Shown here: positions 39,393-52,900 of the stretch, piece by piece | Layout: every line of letters starts with the position of its first letter | Position numbering within the stretch: position 1 is the stretch's first letter | From: Tubiluchus corallicola | Lineage: Eukaryota > Priapulida > Priapulimorpha > Priapulimorphida > Tubiluchidae | Reading direction: 5' to 3' | Assembly: GCA_030141605.1 (NCBI GenBank) | Contig: JAQGDQ010000239.1 | Location: 60,001 to 124,000 of the forward strand | Length of the DNA stretch: 64,000 nt | The notes under the pieces: generated by a model | The model's input: the letters and a program-made list of their open reading frames with translations, nothing else | Databases searched by the model: none | What the model was told of the DNA's origin: nothing | Program-made: the position numbers and the translations under genes

Positions 39393-40952
39393 GTATTATG
39401 TGTACTGAATAAAAATAATCATGATTATATTTATATATGTTTTGATAGTACCTTGATGGCCATATTTTGTATATCAATAACAAAATCTACTTTTTTATTC
39501 TAAGCCACTATCAGTACTAGTATTCCAGTCTCCTGTTAATCTCATAACAAATAATTCGTAAAAAACAAAATGGTCTGTGTGGTTGACGCTCAATAGTCCA
39601 TTGTAACGTAACAATAAAAAGTCTAACAGTTACAAATGTTTAAAAGGTTGTACGAAACTGTTAAAACCGTAGAAACCAAAGAAACGTAACGTGTTTAAAA
39701 CAAAAACTATTTGAGTTCTGTTTAAAACTATTAAACACAATGCTTCAGAATCAAAAACATTTAAAATGGGAGTTTTTTGATGTTCTAATGTGTTGACACA
39801 GGCTTTTATTTAAACAAAATCGTTGCCACTTATTTATTGCATTTGTTGTACTTAACATCATATTAGTTTCTTTGGCTTCCATTGCTTTTAGTTTGATATT
39901 GCCCTTCTCAAACATTTGTAGAATGGTCTTAGTGGCAAGTGACTGGATGATGAATGTAACGGGTTCATTTCCGTTAATATCCAATTAAGTTGTCTGTATG
40001 TTAAACTTTATTACAACAGTTTTTGGCATTTTCGTCACTATACTCTTCAAGATGTTAGGATTTTTCTACTGTAATATTGCTGCTACATTGATGACTAGAT
40101 ATAAATTTGTTACTTTTTAACTCTTGTGAGCTGGAAAATTTAACATTGTGATTTTCTCAACATCCAATGTTGCACATTTTTCGTCATTTCTTATATATAC
40201 TAGTGTAACATTGGTAGATGCACTGTTATGGTGATTACTGTAGTGCATTGTTAATTGGAATTTTGGAAATAAAGAAGTCAAACACATTTTCTAAAACGTT
40301 TTCCAAACCTGTATTATTACAATTTTCTTATACTTGTCTGTCTTATTTATAAAGTCATATTGAATTAAAACATACGAGTACCAATGCTGAATAAGAAAAA
40401 ATTGCTGGAGTTCACCTAATCTGGTTTCTCGTGACAGCACCTTGTTACAAGTAATTCTAATATGTTCATACAATCTGATATCCATTGAGCTTCAAATTTA
40501 AGTACACCAATTGGTGGGCTAACTGAGTGATCAAAATCTAAACCGTGACATGATTTTCTTTGGTAAACAAGTGTTGAATTTGACTTTTTTGATCCTTGGA
40601 GGAGAAACCTAGTGAGTTGTGGAACTGCTGTTAAGTAAAGTGTCCCCAGCTTCCATATTGATATACACCGTTTTCAATGAAAATGCTGTATCACTTGAAA
40701 ATTCTTGATGTTCATTTCATTGCACAATCAGTTTTTACTACTCTTAAAATCCAATGTTTAAAAAAATAATAAGACAATGCAACCCAAAAATTCACAAACA
40801 GCTATTTTTTATCATTTTGGCTTATCAGACATGAGCAATACACTTGAGTGTTCCACAGAAAAGAATGATAAAAAAGTAAGTGAGTTCACAATGGCGCAGA
40901 TTCAATAGTCCATAAACTTTTACTACTTCGAAATCCCGCGATTTAACTTCAG
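39393..40952. other. DDX54 3' flank, no gene seen
   Basis: This stretch should include the DDX54 3' UTR on the minus strand. Several minus-strand AATAAA candidates exist (TTTATT on the plus strand), but I cannot choose the functional one. Nothing else is recognisable. Confidence 0.4.
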
Positions 40953-43900
40953 TCACCTTTTGCCTCTCCCAATCTCTCGGTTTCTCCGTTTCATTTTTAC
41001 AGCATGCCTGAGTTTCTGAAAATTCTGTATTCTGTGCTTTCTCTTTCGCTCTTTAAAGATTTCTTGCTTTGTTTTCAGTTCACATTTTGGTTTGACATTC
41101 CTGCTCTTTTGTCCATTTTTGTCTTCAGTTTGTGTCACTTCACCACCAACAAAATTTCTGAAGGATCCTCTTCTTCTATTACCTAGTTTCTTGCGATGAC
41201 CACCAATAATTTTTCCTCCTAAAAATATTTCACAAAATTAAAATATGCAATAACTGTCAGAAGTTTGCAGTCAAGACAGAAAAAACTTGGAAATTAATGA
41301 AAAACAACTGACCCTTGAAATTGTCATTAACGTCAGCATCATCGTCTTCATCACCTTCTCTGTTTGTCACCTTGTTCTTTTCTAACCATTCTTGATAGCT
41401 ATCATTGTTATATAAAGTAGATATAACTGTGTAAATATGTCGCACAACATTTAACTACAAACTGGAAATTAACTGGTCCCTCCGAAAAGACTATTCGTTG
41501 TCAAAGTGTGCCGACAAAGTTAGAAATTAACTGCTCTATTAAAGGATGTTTTACTGTTTTCTTATAGCTTGGCACAATCCAGCACTAACTGGAATCTGTC
41601 TCACTATCAAGGATAAGATGAGGCAATGAACCGGTAAAGTGATCTTAACTATGCCATGTTTGCATGTGTACATACATACTCCCTCATCGAGGTAAACTGC
41701 CTAGAAGCAGTCATCCAACCCATTTTACTGTCCAGACTTCACATCGCTTACCTTTTTGTCACGGGCATACGTCAAAACCAATCAACTATTTCTGTAGCAT
41801 CAATATAGTATTAACCATGATACAACTACACAATAAGCTAAAAGAAATAAATGTGTTCAGTGATGCATTTAATATGTAGTGATAGATATCAATTATTTAA
41901 TTCTGATAAGAGTCACTAATAAAAATTTCATATTACTTTACATTTTTGGCAAACATCAACATGAAGCAAAAACTATGATATAAAAAAAATCACCAGTTTA
42001 CGAAAAAGATACAGTTTTGTTTTGTAAGTTGCAGGTATGTAACGGCCACTCTCTGTTTTTATACGTTTCTTGTTACTGTTTAGAGATCCTTGTTTAATAA
42101 ATCTTTTCCTTTTTCTATCCCTGTAACAAAACCGGAAAATGTCAATATAACATTGATTTAGGGTTTCCAACCCTAAAATTGTAGCCGTCAAAATTCAGAA
42201 GGCTGCATCCCTTTTTTGACGGGATTGAGTATAAGGCTTAGAAAACTCAATTTAGCTATTTTGAGATTTTTGGGAATGATGGTTGGTTTCTTGGAACTGG
42301 ATTTATATTATATAGGAGTCCATGAATATAAAACACGAATGTATGATAGATAAAGTGACAAAGATTCTGGCTTCTCGTTTTTTCCCAATGTTTCCTCTCA
42401 ATAATGATAATGTAGCTGAGTTTAATTACGAACCTAAACAATAACAAACCAACAAGATTTTGCATGTAGCTGTGAAATTGGTGGTCATTTAACCTATTAA
42501 TCCATGTGAACTAAATGACCCAATTTCACAACAACATGTAATTTTTTTTACAATTTGAAAAACATGTTTCTGATATGTTGTTTCGTCAGAAGATTAGACA
42601 TACCACCTTAAAGAAAAAGACAAGTCAGTTAGCATGTTGGGTTTATTTCACTGTTATCATTTAACTTAGAAAAATAGAACGAATGAATTTGCAAAAATCT
42701 ACCTGAAAAACACTAAGTTAATTTATACTACAATCTACCGCTGTATATAAATTGTCAGCATGTTGGTAGCTGTCTTTTACTTGAAAATTATGGCGTAACC
42801 GGGGACTTCATTACATTTCATAAACGCATCATAGTTTTTCGTAAGTGCACGTTGCTTAAACTAATTCAGACTTCTGCAGCTTATCTAATGTTCACCCATA
42901 ACTGTCGCAAAATTAGCTATCGAATTTTTAGGAAAAACTGATTATACTTTTGATGAAAATTGACAATGCGCTGTTTTTATTCAGTCCATAAATGACATCA
43001 TTGGTAGAACATTGGGCCTTCAAAATTGAAGCATCCAAGCATGAAATGTACAGGACTTCAAAGTGATTTTGTTAATTACGCAAGGCACTTACCACACTTG
43101 AGTTACTAAATATTTTTGACATTTTTTGTGAACATTAAAATAAGCTTAACCCCAGAAGGCATCTTGTTTTCTTTAATAAGTAGCACATGTTGCAGAGTTT
43201 GGATTTCGACTGAAAACAAGTTGCTGTTATCCCAAAATATGAAAATTTACTATTGAAACTCGGGTATTTTTGTCTGTGTTTAATTCCGTACAGTTTTTCA
43301 CAAAGTGAGTTCTAACTGCTTTGAGAATACACTGAATCACAAATATTTTTGCAGATAAAATTACTAGAATTAAATCCAGAAAATCTTGGCCAGGATTAGA
43401 AAATACCATTCCAAAATAAGCAAAATTACAAAATGCCTCAAGATTGGAAATTCTAACCAATATCAGTAAGTCAGTCCATAAACAACATGCATAAACTACA
43501 GGCAAAAAATTCTCACACTATCCCAACTATAAAACAAAAAGCATATTTAAAAGTTCAGAAACAATTTTAATGTTTTTTTTTACTACAGAACTTTCATGTT
43601 CTATTCTGCTCATTATTTGGAAGAGTTCAAGAAGAAATGAAGCACATTGGCATGTAAAAAGAAGTAAATACAAATGGTATTTCTCAACGTCAATGCACTA
43701 CTATTTCCTTAACACCATATTCATCCAAAAATGTAAGCAAGTCTGCATACAGCTTACCAAATCATTTGTCCCTTTTGCTTTCTTATGAGTTGAGCCTCAT
43801 CGCCGATAATATCTAATTCGGCACTTGTGGCTTGCTGTTCGAAACCTCTTTTGTCTATACCCAATCTAGAAAAGAAAACATTCTAAGATTTTCAACAGCG

Positions 43901-46900
43901 TACTGTAAGTGTAATGGTTATTAAACAAGTCCAGAGTTATATAACGCAAATAAAATGTTTTAAGTTGTTGAGAAATAAATTCTTATTACATACATGGAAC
44001 CCTCTAGGTGGTGTACTTTTGCTAAAAAAAAGGTGAGCTTTTTAACTGACAGCAGCTCTATCAAAAATACAAAACTATATTTGTTGCACAACTCTAATAC
44101 TTACTCTGGCTCAGAATTGTGATCCAAACTGACAGCAGCTCTATCAAAAATACAAAACTATATTTGTTATACAACTCTAATACTTACTCTTGCTCAGAAT
44201 TGTGATCCAATGATTTATAAGGAATGAAGAACTCTTTATCAACAAATCTTCTCTTTTCTAATGACTTGGTAGCTTGGAGATTTTGACTCTTGCATCTTGG
44301 AGCTATAACCTCACAAAAGGTTTCCTAAAAACAATAAAAATCATTTTGTGAATTTTTAATCAAATCAAAAGTAAAACATGAGATGTGAAATAACCTTGTA
44401 TTTTAGAGTTCTATAATATAAACTATGAATTTATATGTAGCTAGTTTCTAGATTTACATCACATCAAAGTTACAATCGAACATAGCAAATACCATAAAAA
44501 ACAAAATGCGGAAAAATTTGACAATCATAATACAACATCTTACACTTTGGAAAACAATCAACTGAAATCAGAAAACCCAGCCTCCATTGCATTAAGTAGC
44601 TTACCTTTATTTGGAAATCAGTGCTCATTTCTTGTTCATCTTCCTCTTTTTCATTCTGATGCTCAATTTGTTTATCTACTTCAATGCTTTGTCTTTCTCT
44701 TGTTTTGAATATCGTCACAGAGTGCACCTTCCTCTTTTCCTTCATTACTTGAAAACTTGCGGACTTTGCTTTTGATTTCATTTCAAACACAGTCTAAAAA
44801 GTATGGGTGCATTTTGTCACCAATTAAGCTCAAAGCGGCTACACAGTGCACACACAAGGCAAAATAAAAAAACGAGTTATGACCTTAGTGAGAAGAATAT
44901 CTTTTCTAGCTAAATATAACATTGTGTTTAATATATGAACTTTATGATATAATGAACCAGTGATTCCACATCAGAAGGCAGTGTGTCCAAATCGCATCAG
45001 GAATAATTTTCAGTTTTAATTACTATTTTTAACTTTATAAAAAACTAACTGCTCTACAATCTGAGGTAGTGCCTTTTCTCTGAAATAACCAATAACAAAT
45101 TGTGTCAGTGGCATTGGAACAGTTTGTAGTGCTTGGGAAGGCACTTGACTTTGTCACCCCTCCCATGAAAAATGCAATATAACAAAGCAATATCTTTGTG
45201 ATTTTAGATTTGTAAAAAATTACCGGTGTTGCATTGCAGTTGCGATGAGTTGTGAACATAAATTTAATAATAAAGCACTACTGAAATGTTGTAAAGAAGT
45301 AAATTCTCCCTGCATGCTTCAAAGGTTACGACAGGCGCACTTGATCACAGTTTTTTTCAAATGTTAAAGCAAAACCAGAACCCAATGTTAACCTGTAGGT
45401 CAAAACAAGTCATTCTTTAAAATATTGAAAAGAAACATACTATTTTTTAAGGAATGATTTATGTAAAAAAATTATTACCGCACAAATGCATTTTAGCATT
45501 TCGCCACTAGTTATTCATGTTGCATGCATTTCGCCAAAAACAGGTGCTGTACCTCTCAGTTCAGATGTGTTAATATGAGACGAACTGCACACGTTCGACA
45601 GCTGACGTGCAAGTGCAGCTGTAAATCTAAAATTTGAATTTTTATTTCAAAACTTGCTGAGTTTTAGTACAACACACAGAATCTCTTACAGTAGCACTGT
45701 ACTTCAATTTTCGCTTTTGCGAACACGCGCAACACGTTCATGGAATTTTGTGCTGTTCAAAATTATGTTAGTTTGTTATATCATCAATAGTTGGCTTGCC
45801 CACTATTAATTAAGATTTTAATCTATTACAGAATTATCAGAAATGCTTTTGCAGTATTATTGGGCTTGAATGTATACATTTTTACCGTACTTGAAAATGG
45901 GGCAGTATATGAAAAATCGTTCTGTCAACCTTTAACACAGGAAAGAACAGATTATAAATGTACTTCAAAGTTAACCCAAGAAGTGTACAGAAATTTTGAA
46001 AACAAAAAACTATGTAAACATTACAAAAATATTAAATTACTAATTACGCAGGTTTCTTTGATGCAAACTTTTGATAGCGGGGCTGTAAGCAGCGCTTTTG
46101 TGAAAAATTAAATTGTCTTAGTTGTTTTGGCTTTCTACTGTTCCAATAGAATCGATATTTTCACTTGATTAAAGATCTGAAAAATACCACCCAGCGAAGA
46201 CCTTCTTAGCAATACCACCATATTATGTAAAAGAGAACAACAATGCCATACCGGGACAAGCCTATTTATAGATTAGTTCTCAAGCAAGTAACCAAAAACA
46301 TCCAGCAATAGTTATAAACCATTTTGGCTCCTCACAGCATATAAGTGACTGACACACTTTATTTTCTTTATGTTACACATTTACTAAATGAGGTTTAAAA
46401 AAATCCGATGTGCAAAGATTAGTAATGTTCAATACGTACTGACTGAGGTCTGTACTTCTGTATGGACGAAACTAGCTTCTGCCGTTGATTCTCGCTCTCA
46501 TCAACGCATGTAAATAATGGATGTGTTCCCACTGTCATGTTAAGTAAATGTTCTTTTGCACGTTTACAAGATTCCGGTGAAGCTGGTGGGCGTGATTTTA
46601 TATACTGCTTCATGGCATTAGAGGACACTTTCTTCATACTAGCCTGAAAACAAAAACTCTAAAAAATAAAATGGGTAATGAATTGAAGAAAAAAGGAGAA
46701 GCTGAAAAATTGTGAACCAATCCCAATTGGACCTTCCAAACACTGCCACCTGAGCTACCACTAACAAAACTAGTAGTTCAGTTAGGACAGCATGGGTGGT
46801 CTAATCCCAGGTCTTGGGTTCAAGTCCCAAACTGCCTCGCCATTTTTCAGCAACTCCTTACCCACTATGGGTAACAACTTTTACCAATGGGTAGCATCTG

Positions 46901-49900
46901 GACATTTACATATTCAATTGCTGGTATGATGATGCTAGCATAAAGTTTTTCACATGTTGCATGCGGTTAAAACTGGCTCACGTATCGTAAGTTATTCAAA
47001 CTCCGGTTTGTTTTTTCTATAATTTTACTGATATGAGGTGTCCAGCTTAGAACACTCGCAAGCACAATACCTAGATGCTTATGGCTTTTAATCGTGTTTA
47101 ATAGAATATTGCATATATAGAAAAGGAAAGTTACGTGGTGTTGCTTTATGGGAAAAGATCAAAACATCAGTTTCTGTTGGATTGAGTGAAACTGAAACTA
47201 GCAACTGAGTAGCCCATTCATTTTTGGATTATTTTAAGATCAGAATTCAAATGCTGTGCTGATGCGGGTTTGCCGGCAAATAAGCCAAATAATGAAGTGT
47301 CATCCGCATATAAACAGATATCACATTTAATATTTTCCGTGATATTGTCAATGAAGACTAAAAACAATAGGAATACGAGAATAGAGCCCTGGGGTACTCC
47401 AGCATGCAGAGTTTGTATATCAGACATCATACTGTCAACTACTACTCTTTGTGTGAGTGTTTACAGAGATAACCTGAAAGCTATTTTAGTGACATCAATG
47501 CCATACTGTTTTAATTTGAAAATAAGCCCTTTTGCCAAACTTTATCAAATGCCTCACTGATACCATACCAAATCAAAATTTTGTGCATGCCATGACCTCA
47601 ACTGTTCCATTTCTTCATCAATCAAATTCTGTGGGACAAGTCCATAAATACCATCTTCGTCTAAATAAATATAGAGAAACATTAAATACTTTCCTTAATT
47701 TATGCAAAAAGTTTTAGCTCCTACATAAGTGTTTTTTACTACCAATGTAAGAAAGTCTCAAAAATTCTTCTTTTATGGTTATCAGTTTTCAAGTCAAAAG
47801 TTGTTTCTTAACAAGGTCTCTCCACTTGATTTGAAATACCTACTGACAACAATTTGTTTAATTCTCTTTGGTTCCATACTGCAGCATGATGAGTCAAGCA
47901 AGTCAGGCAGTGAGAACAATGACTATGAGAACATCAACAGCAGAAACAAAACATTGAAAGACATCAATTAAGAAACTCGCTAAAACTTGGATAAAAATTA
48001 ACTACTGTTGAATCAACATTGACTTTAGTCGATAACCTACTGGACCATTTAGCTTAAGTTTGCAAATTTGCAAATGTGTACAGTTTTCCAATAAAAATGT
48101 TAAATTGTAAAGGAGACACGCTAGCAAAAACAAATAAATAAGAACTTTTTTATTACTAATATCATTAACTAATTAATTTACATACCCGAAATTTTACTGA
48201 CAGCATACTTTAAAGGCCTCCCAAGATATAAATGCAAATCTAACATGTAGGGAAGTTCATCATTTGCTATAAGTGAATATGAATTACCAGCACGACCTGC
48301 TCTGGCAACACGACCTACAAAAATTTCAAAAATTCAATACATATGTGTGTGTGCGTGCGCAGCGTGCGTGCGTGCGGGTGGTTGTTTGTTTGTGGGTGTG
48401 TGTGCGTTTGTGCTTTACATGCACAAAATTCATCCCACCAGTTATGCCAGAACAAATGACCGATCAAAAAAACTTTAGGCAAACATTTCACTAGAAATTG
48501 ACAATGCATATTTTGTACTATAAGTAGTTAATTATACTGTAAAACAAGATACATCTGTATCTTTAAACTTTTTGCGAGTGAGCTTCAAAGTTTAACATAA
48601 TGCCTGCACTGAAACAATACTGTTTGTATTGTAAAAATCCACTGTACAATATTTTTTATTTAAAAACTTCTTCATTACTTATAGCGGTACTTCACCGAAT
48701 CATTGAAAACAACCTTAAACTGTAGGTCAAAGCAATTTACTCTTTAAAATATTGAAAGGAAACATTTTTTCAAAAATGACTTATGTGAAAGAATTAGTAC
48801 CACACAAACACAATTTCTCGTTCGCACCACTAGTTCTTCTCTATCACTTGCACTTCGCCATTTGCTGGTAGATGGACACTAATGCCCATATTTCGGAAAT
48901 CCATTGCACAAAAAACAGGTGCTGTACCTCTCACCCACCTCTCAAATGTGTTAGTTTGTGACGAACAACACACGTTCGATAGCTCATGCATGAGCACTGC
49001 GGTAAATTTGAATTTTTATCTTAAAACTTGCCTAGTTTTGGTACAACATACTGAATATCTTACAGTAGCACTGTATTTCAATTTTTACTTTCGCAAACAC
49101 ATGCAACATTTTCGTGGAATATTTTTGCTGTTGAAAATTATGTTGTGATGTCATCCATAGTTGGGCTCGCTCGCCGTTAATTAAGCTTTTAATCTATTAT
49201 TTAATTATCAAAAATGCTTTGCAGTATTAATTGTGTTAAAATGTATACTTTTCATCAGGCTTGAAAATGGGGTATATGAAAAATCATCCTGTCTTCCGTT
49301 AATTCCACTTGTTCTGCATTCTGTTCACCTTGGTTTTAGCCACTAATTAGGCAAGAACTCAAAAACACAACACATTACAAGCTCACAGTTAACCTAAACT
49401 CACTTTGAAAGCAAGCTTTTAATAAAAATTTTCATGGCCAGTAGAATAAGATGTGGCTATTGCAAACAACAGTACCAGATGCTCTATTTACTTATTTATT
49501 TTCTTTGCTTTTTCGGCAAAGTCAACTAACAAAGAAAAACTTGTACTAGCAATAGTGGCTTGCTGGCTTTTAGTACCGTTGCACCTACCTCTCACACTTT
49601 GAAATAATTTCCAGCACAAAACACTTTTACGGTTGAAGTAGCAATGTAAGTAATACTGTTTCCTTCGAATGAGAAAATTTTTTTTTACTTGGAAAATACG
49701 TGGTATTTACAAAAGTATGAAGCAAAATACTTTTAACAACTGGAAAAAAAATTCGTTTCTTATTTGCTAAGCTCTTCTTTGCTTCCACTGTTAAATAACA
49801 CTAAAACTACTGGCTCTTAAGGGATCTAGAGTTATGAATGGTAACTTACCAACTCTATGGACAAAGAGTTTAGATTTTGCTGGAAAGTTAAAATTAATGC

Positions 49901-52900
49901 AGTTATCAAGCGTTGGTATGTCAATACCACGAGCTGCAATATCAGTTACGAGCATCACCATAGTATTCTTATTTTCAAACTTAGCGATGTTTATTTTTCT
50001 TGCAGTTTGGTCCAGTGAACTGTAGACATAAGAGCAGCACACACCAGCTTTACTCAGAATCTGCAATATTAAAGACCACACGTTTATTGCCACCTAGTCA
50101 AGATATTGTAAATGGGTAACACTTCTATGGTGCAAACTTCTGTAAACTATAGATTTCAAAATTATGTTAATGATGTAATATTTTTGCATATTGTAAGAGC
50201 ATTGTATTTCACTTGTGTAAATAGGTGTATGTGTTGGTATCTGTAACCTGTTCTCACATTACAGTAATTTCAAATTACTCCCTCCAAAATGCTGATCAAT
50301 GAAAATTTGAAGCTATCCTGCATTTGTTTTAGCTGTGAATTAGACAGGGTCCGAGAAAGAGCAGGCTGAGAATTTATTTTCCCAAAAAGCCAACGAGAAA
50401 GTTGCCTGTAAAAATTATAGTTGTGTTATACAATCATGTATTTGTGTATATTTCTTGCAAAATAAAAATTGATTGCACCACTAATTCTTTGCAAAATTTC
50501 TTATAATTTGCAGCATGTAAAGTTATCACTTTATTGTTATAATCTTAAGGTTAAGATCATTATTAATAACATTACAAACCAACAATTAAATTTTGATACC
50601 GAACTTGTAAGATGGGAAATGTGAAAAAGTGGAGGTGCAGACTGGATTTAAACCATAGATTTAATGCTTACACTGTAGCGAAACTGAAATCAATTTAGAT
50701 TTCGACATAATTATTCAATTATGCTAGCAACAGCTGAAATAATTGATAGTATTTGTAATAACTTAGACAAAAATTTAATCACCTATAGCATATTCCTTGA
50801 TCTTACAAAAGCTTTTGACACTATTCAGCATCAAATGATACTAAAGAAACTTGAAAATTACGGCATAAAAGGTACAATCTTGCAGTTACTAAGTTCTTAT
50901 TTGCACAATAGAAGACAGTTCACTAGCATAAACAATACCAATTCTGACATTTCCCTAGTTTCCTGTGGCGTCCCACAAAATTCCACATTAGGCCCACTGT
51001 TATTTCTAATTTATATAAATGACCTGGCTAATTGCTCACATTTTCAAACAAGGTTATTTGCAGATGATACAAACTTATTCTTACATGACTCCAACCTTAC
51101 ACAATTACAACATATCAACAATGAGCTCCACAAAATTAATTCCTGGATGATAGCTAATAAACTCATAGTCGACTACACTAAGACAAAGTACATGTTATTA
51201 TCAAGAAACTCATCAGATTTAAGTAATGACCATTTTACTATTAACATGGGTGACAACATTTTAATAAGGGTTGCCTACATAAAATATTTAGTGCTACATA
51301 TTGAAAACAAACTGACTTGGAATATGCACTCAAAATTTATACTGCACAAACTCAACAAGCTAATTGGATTATTTTCTAAAATACGACATTTTCTTGACAG
51401 AAACACCCTCCGAACCCTTTACTATTCACTTGTGTATCCATATTTTCAGTATTGTATACTCTGTTGGAGATCAGCCAATAAAACTATTTTAAAGCCATTA
51501 TGCATTGCACAAAACAAAATTGTCAAATTAATTACATTTAGTAAATATAGAGATCATGCTACGCATTCATTTGATGTCTTGCAAGTTTTAAATATACATC
51601 AGTTAGAATTAGCTAAATTTACATATAGATATTATACAAATAGTTTACCTAAAATATTTTCTAATTATTAAACTCTAGTCAGTGATATTCATAACTATAG
51701 CACAAGAGCAGCTACCAGAAAGCATTACTTTTTTCCAACATATTCAACAACATATGGGTTAAACTCCATTAGGTATCAAGGAGCAGAACTTTGGAATAAG
51801 TTAGAATTATATATTAAAGACTCCCCATCAGTTTCTTGCATGGCTTCTAAACTTAAAAAGACTCTACTAGTAAATTCTAATAGCATTGACTAACATGACA
51901 TTTATTTAAACTAAGTGGTTTTTACTTGTACTAATAATATTAACTAACTTACCGAATATTAACCTGGACTACAATTATAAAAAATTGCATATAATAGCAG
52001 TGCAAAATATTAGCATATTTAGATGTAAATAAATAAAAAAAGTTCACTAGTGGTGACAGGTTTAACAAACATGGGTATGATACCGATTATTCATGACTAT
52101 CCCCTATGTATATATATGTATATGTATATGCATGTGTGTATATGTATGTGGGTATATGTATGTATATGTATACGTATGTAAGCTTGTACATGCATGTACG
52201 TATGTATTCGTATATGTATATAAATATAAGAAAAAAGTACTTATGTAGGAGTAATACCTTCTTAGTAGTGAAAAGCACTTCCTCTTAAATTTTGTTTATT
52301 TTTTTAAATAATTACCACACAACACTACACTCATGAATATTGTCATTTATCTTTTCTTTTTGTTATGATAATTTGTAGAATATTACAAAGGATCACATGT
52401 CATTGCTTAAGATATACTTAGTGCCTTTTTTCTGTCACTGTATAAATTATAATATTGTTAAATCAAACATTCATTCATCAACTTAACTGCACATATACAT
52501 AAAATTTATGTGTTAATTACCTCAGTTTTTGTTTAGAAACTACTAATTTATGCAATCAAGCTGGTTAAATTAATTTATTATCTGTACTTCATTTCTCACT
52601 AGTGCTGCTTGTAAACATATAATTTTAACATGTTAAAAGAATGGCTGACTTGACGACTTTTTGGTCGGCTTGCTACCCTCTCTCCTTTTCACTTATCACT
52701 AGCAATTATGCTTTATTTACCTATATACTATTCAGCTACTGCTCCCTTATAGACTGGGAGTGGTGAATTGTACATTTGTAAATTGGAGAAAAATAAATAA
52801 ATTTCAATTTCAATTTGTAGATGCAAAGTACCTCAAAGCCAAATTCTGGCTGAAAATTAACCAAAGTAAGAAAATGAATTAGTTATAATCGTCATAGTTT

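Larger units (their letters stand above)
50690..52816 (+). mobile_element. 5'-truncated non-LTR retrotransposon (LINE), antisense in DDX54 intron 8
   Basis: Begins abruptly at the conserved NQF(G)FR-NYS block of the reverse transcriptase; a TGA stands just before it at 50685-50687. After a 3' UTR-like region it ends in an A-rich tail with a short repeat (AAATAAATAAATTTCAATTT, to 52816). A TATATG-type microsatellite lies inside at 52102-52235. The end structure (short 3' tandem repeat, no poly-A) and the protein fit the CR1/L2/Jockey assemblage. Abrupt 5' truncation is typical of target-primed reverse transcription. No target duplication was identified. Confidence 0.8.

Noticed and set aside
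41999-42012. DDX54 exon 16 continuing to a donor after CGTAAACTG
   Set aside because: The GTATCT donor at 42012-42007 gives a junction reading [11 protein letters not shown] that matches the family, while the longer exon breaks the homology.
46774-46840. Functional tRNA gene on the plus strand
   Set aside because: Boxes A and B and the T arm are good, but there is no pairing acceptor stem and a SINE body follows.
52087-52288. ORFs on both strands across the TATATG tract
   Set aside because: Repeat-encoded Tyr/Met/Ile/Val runs, not genes.
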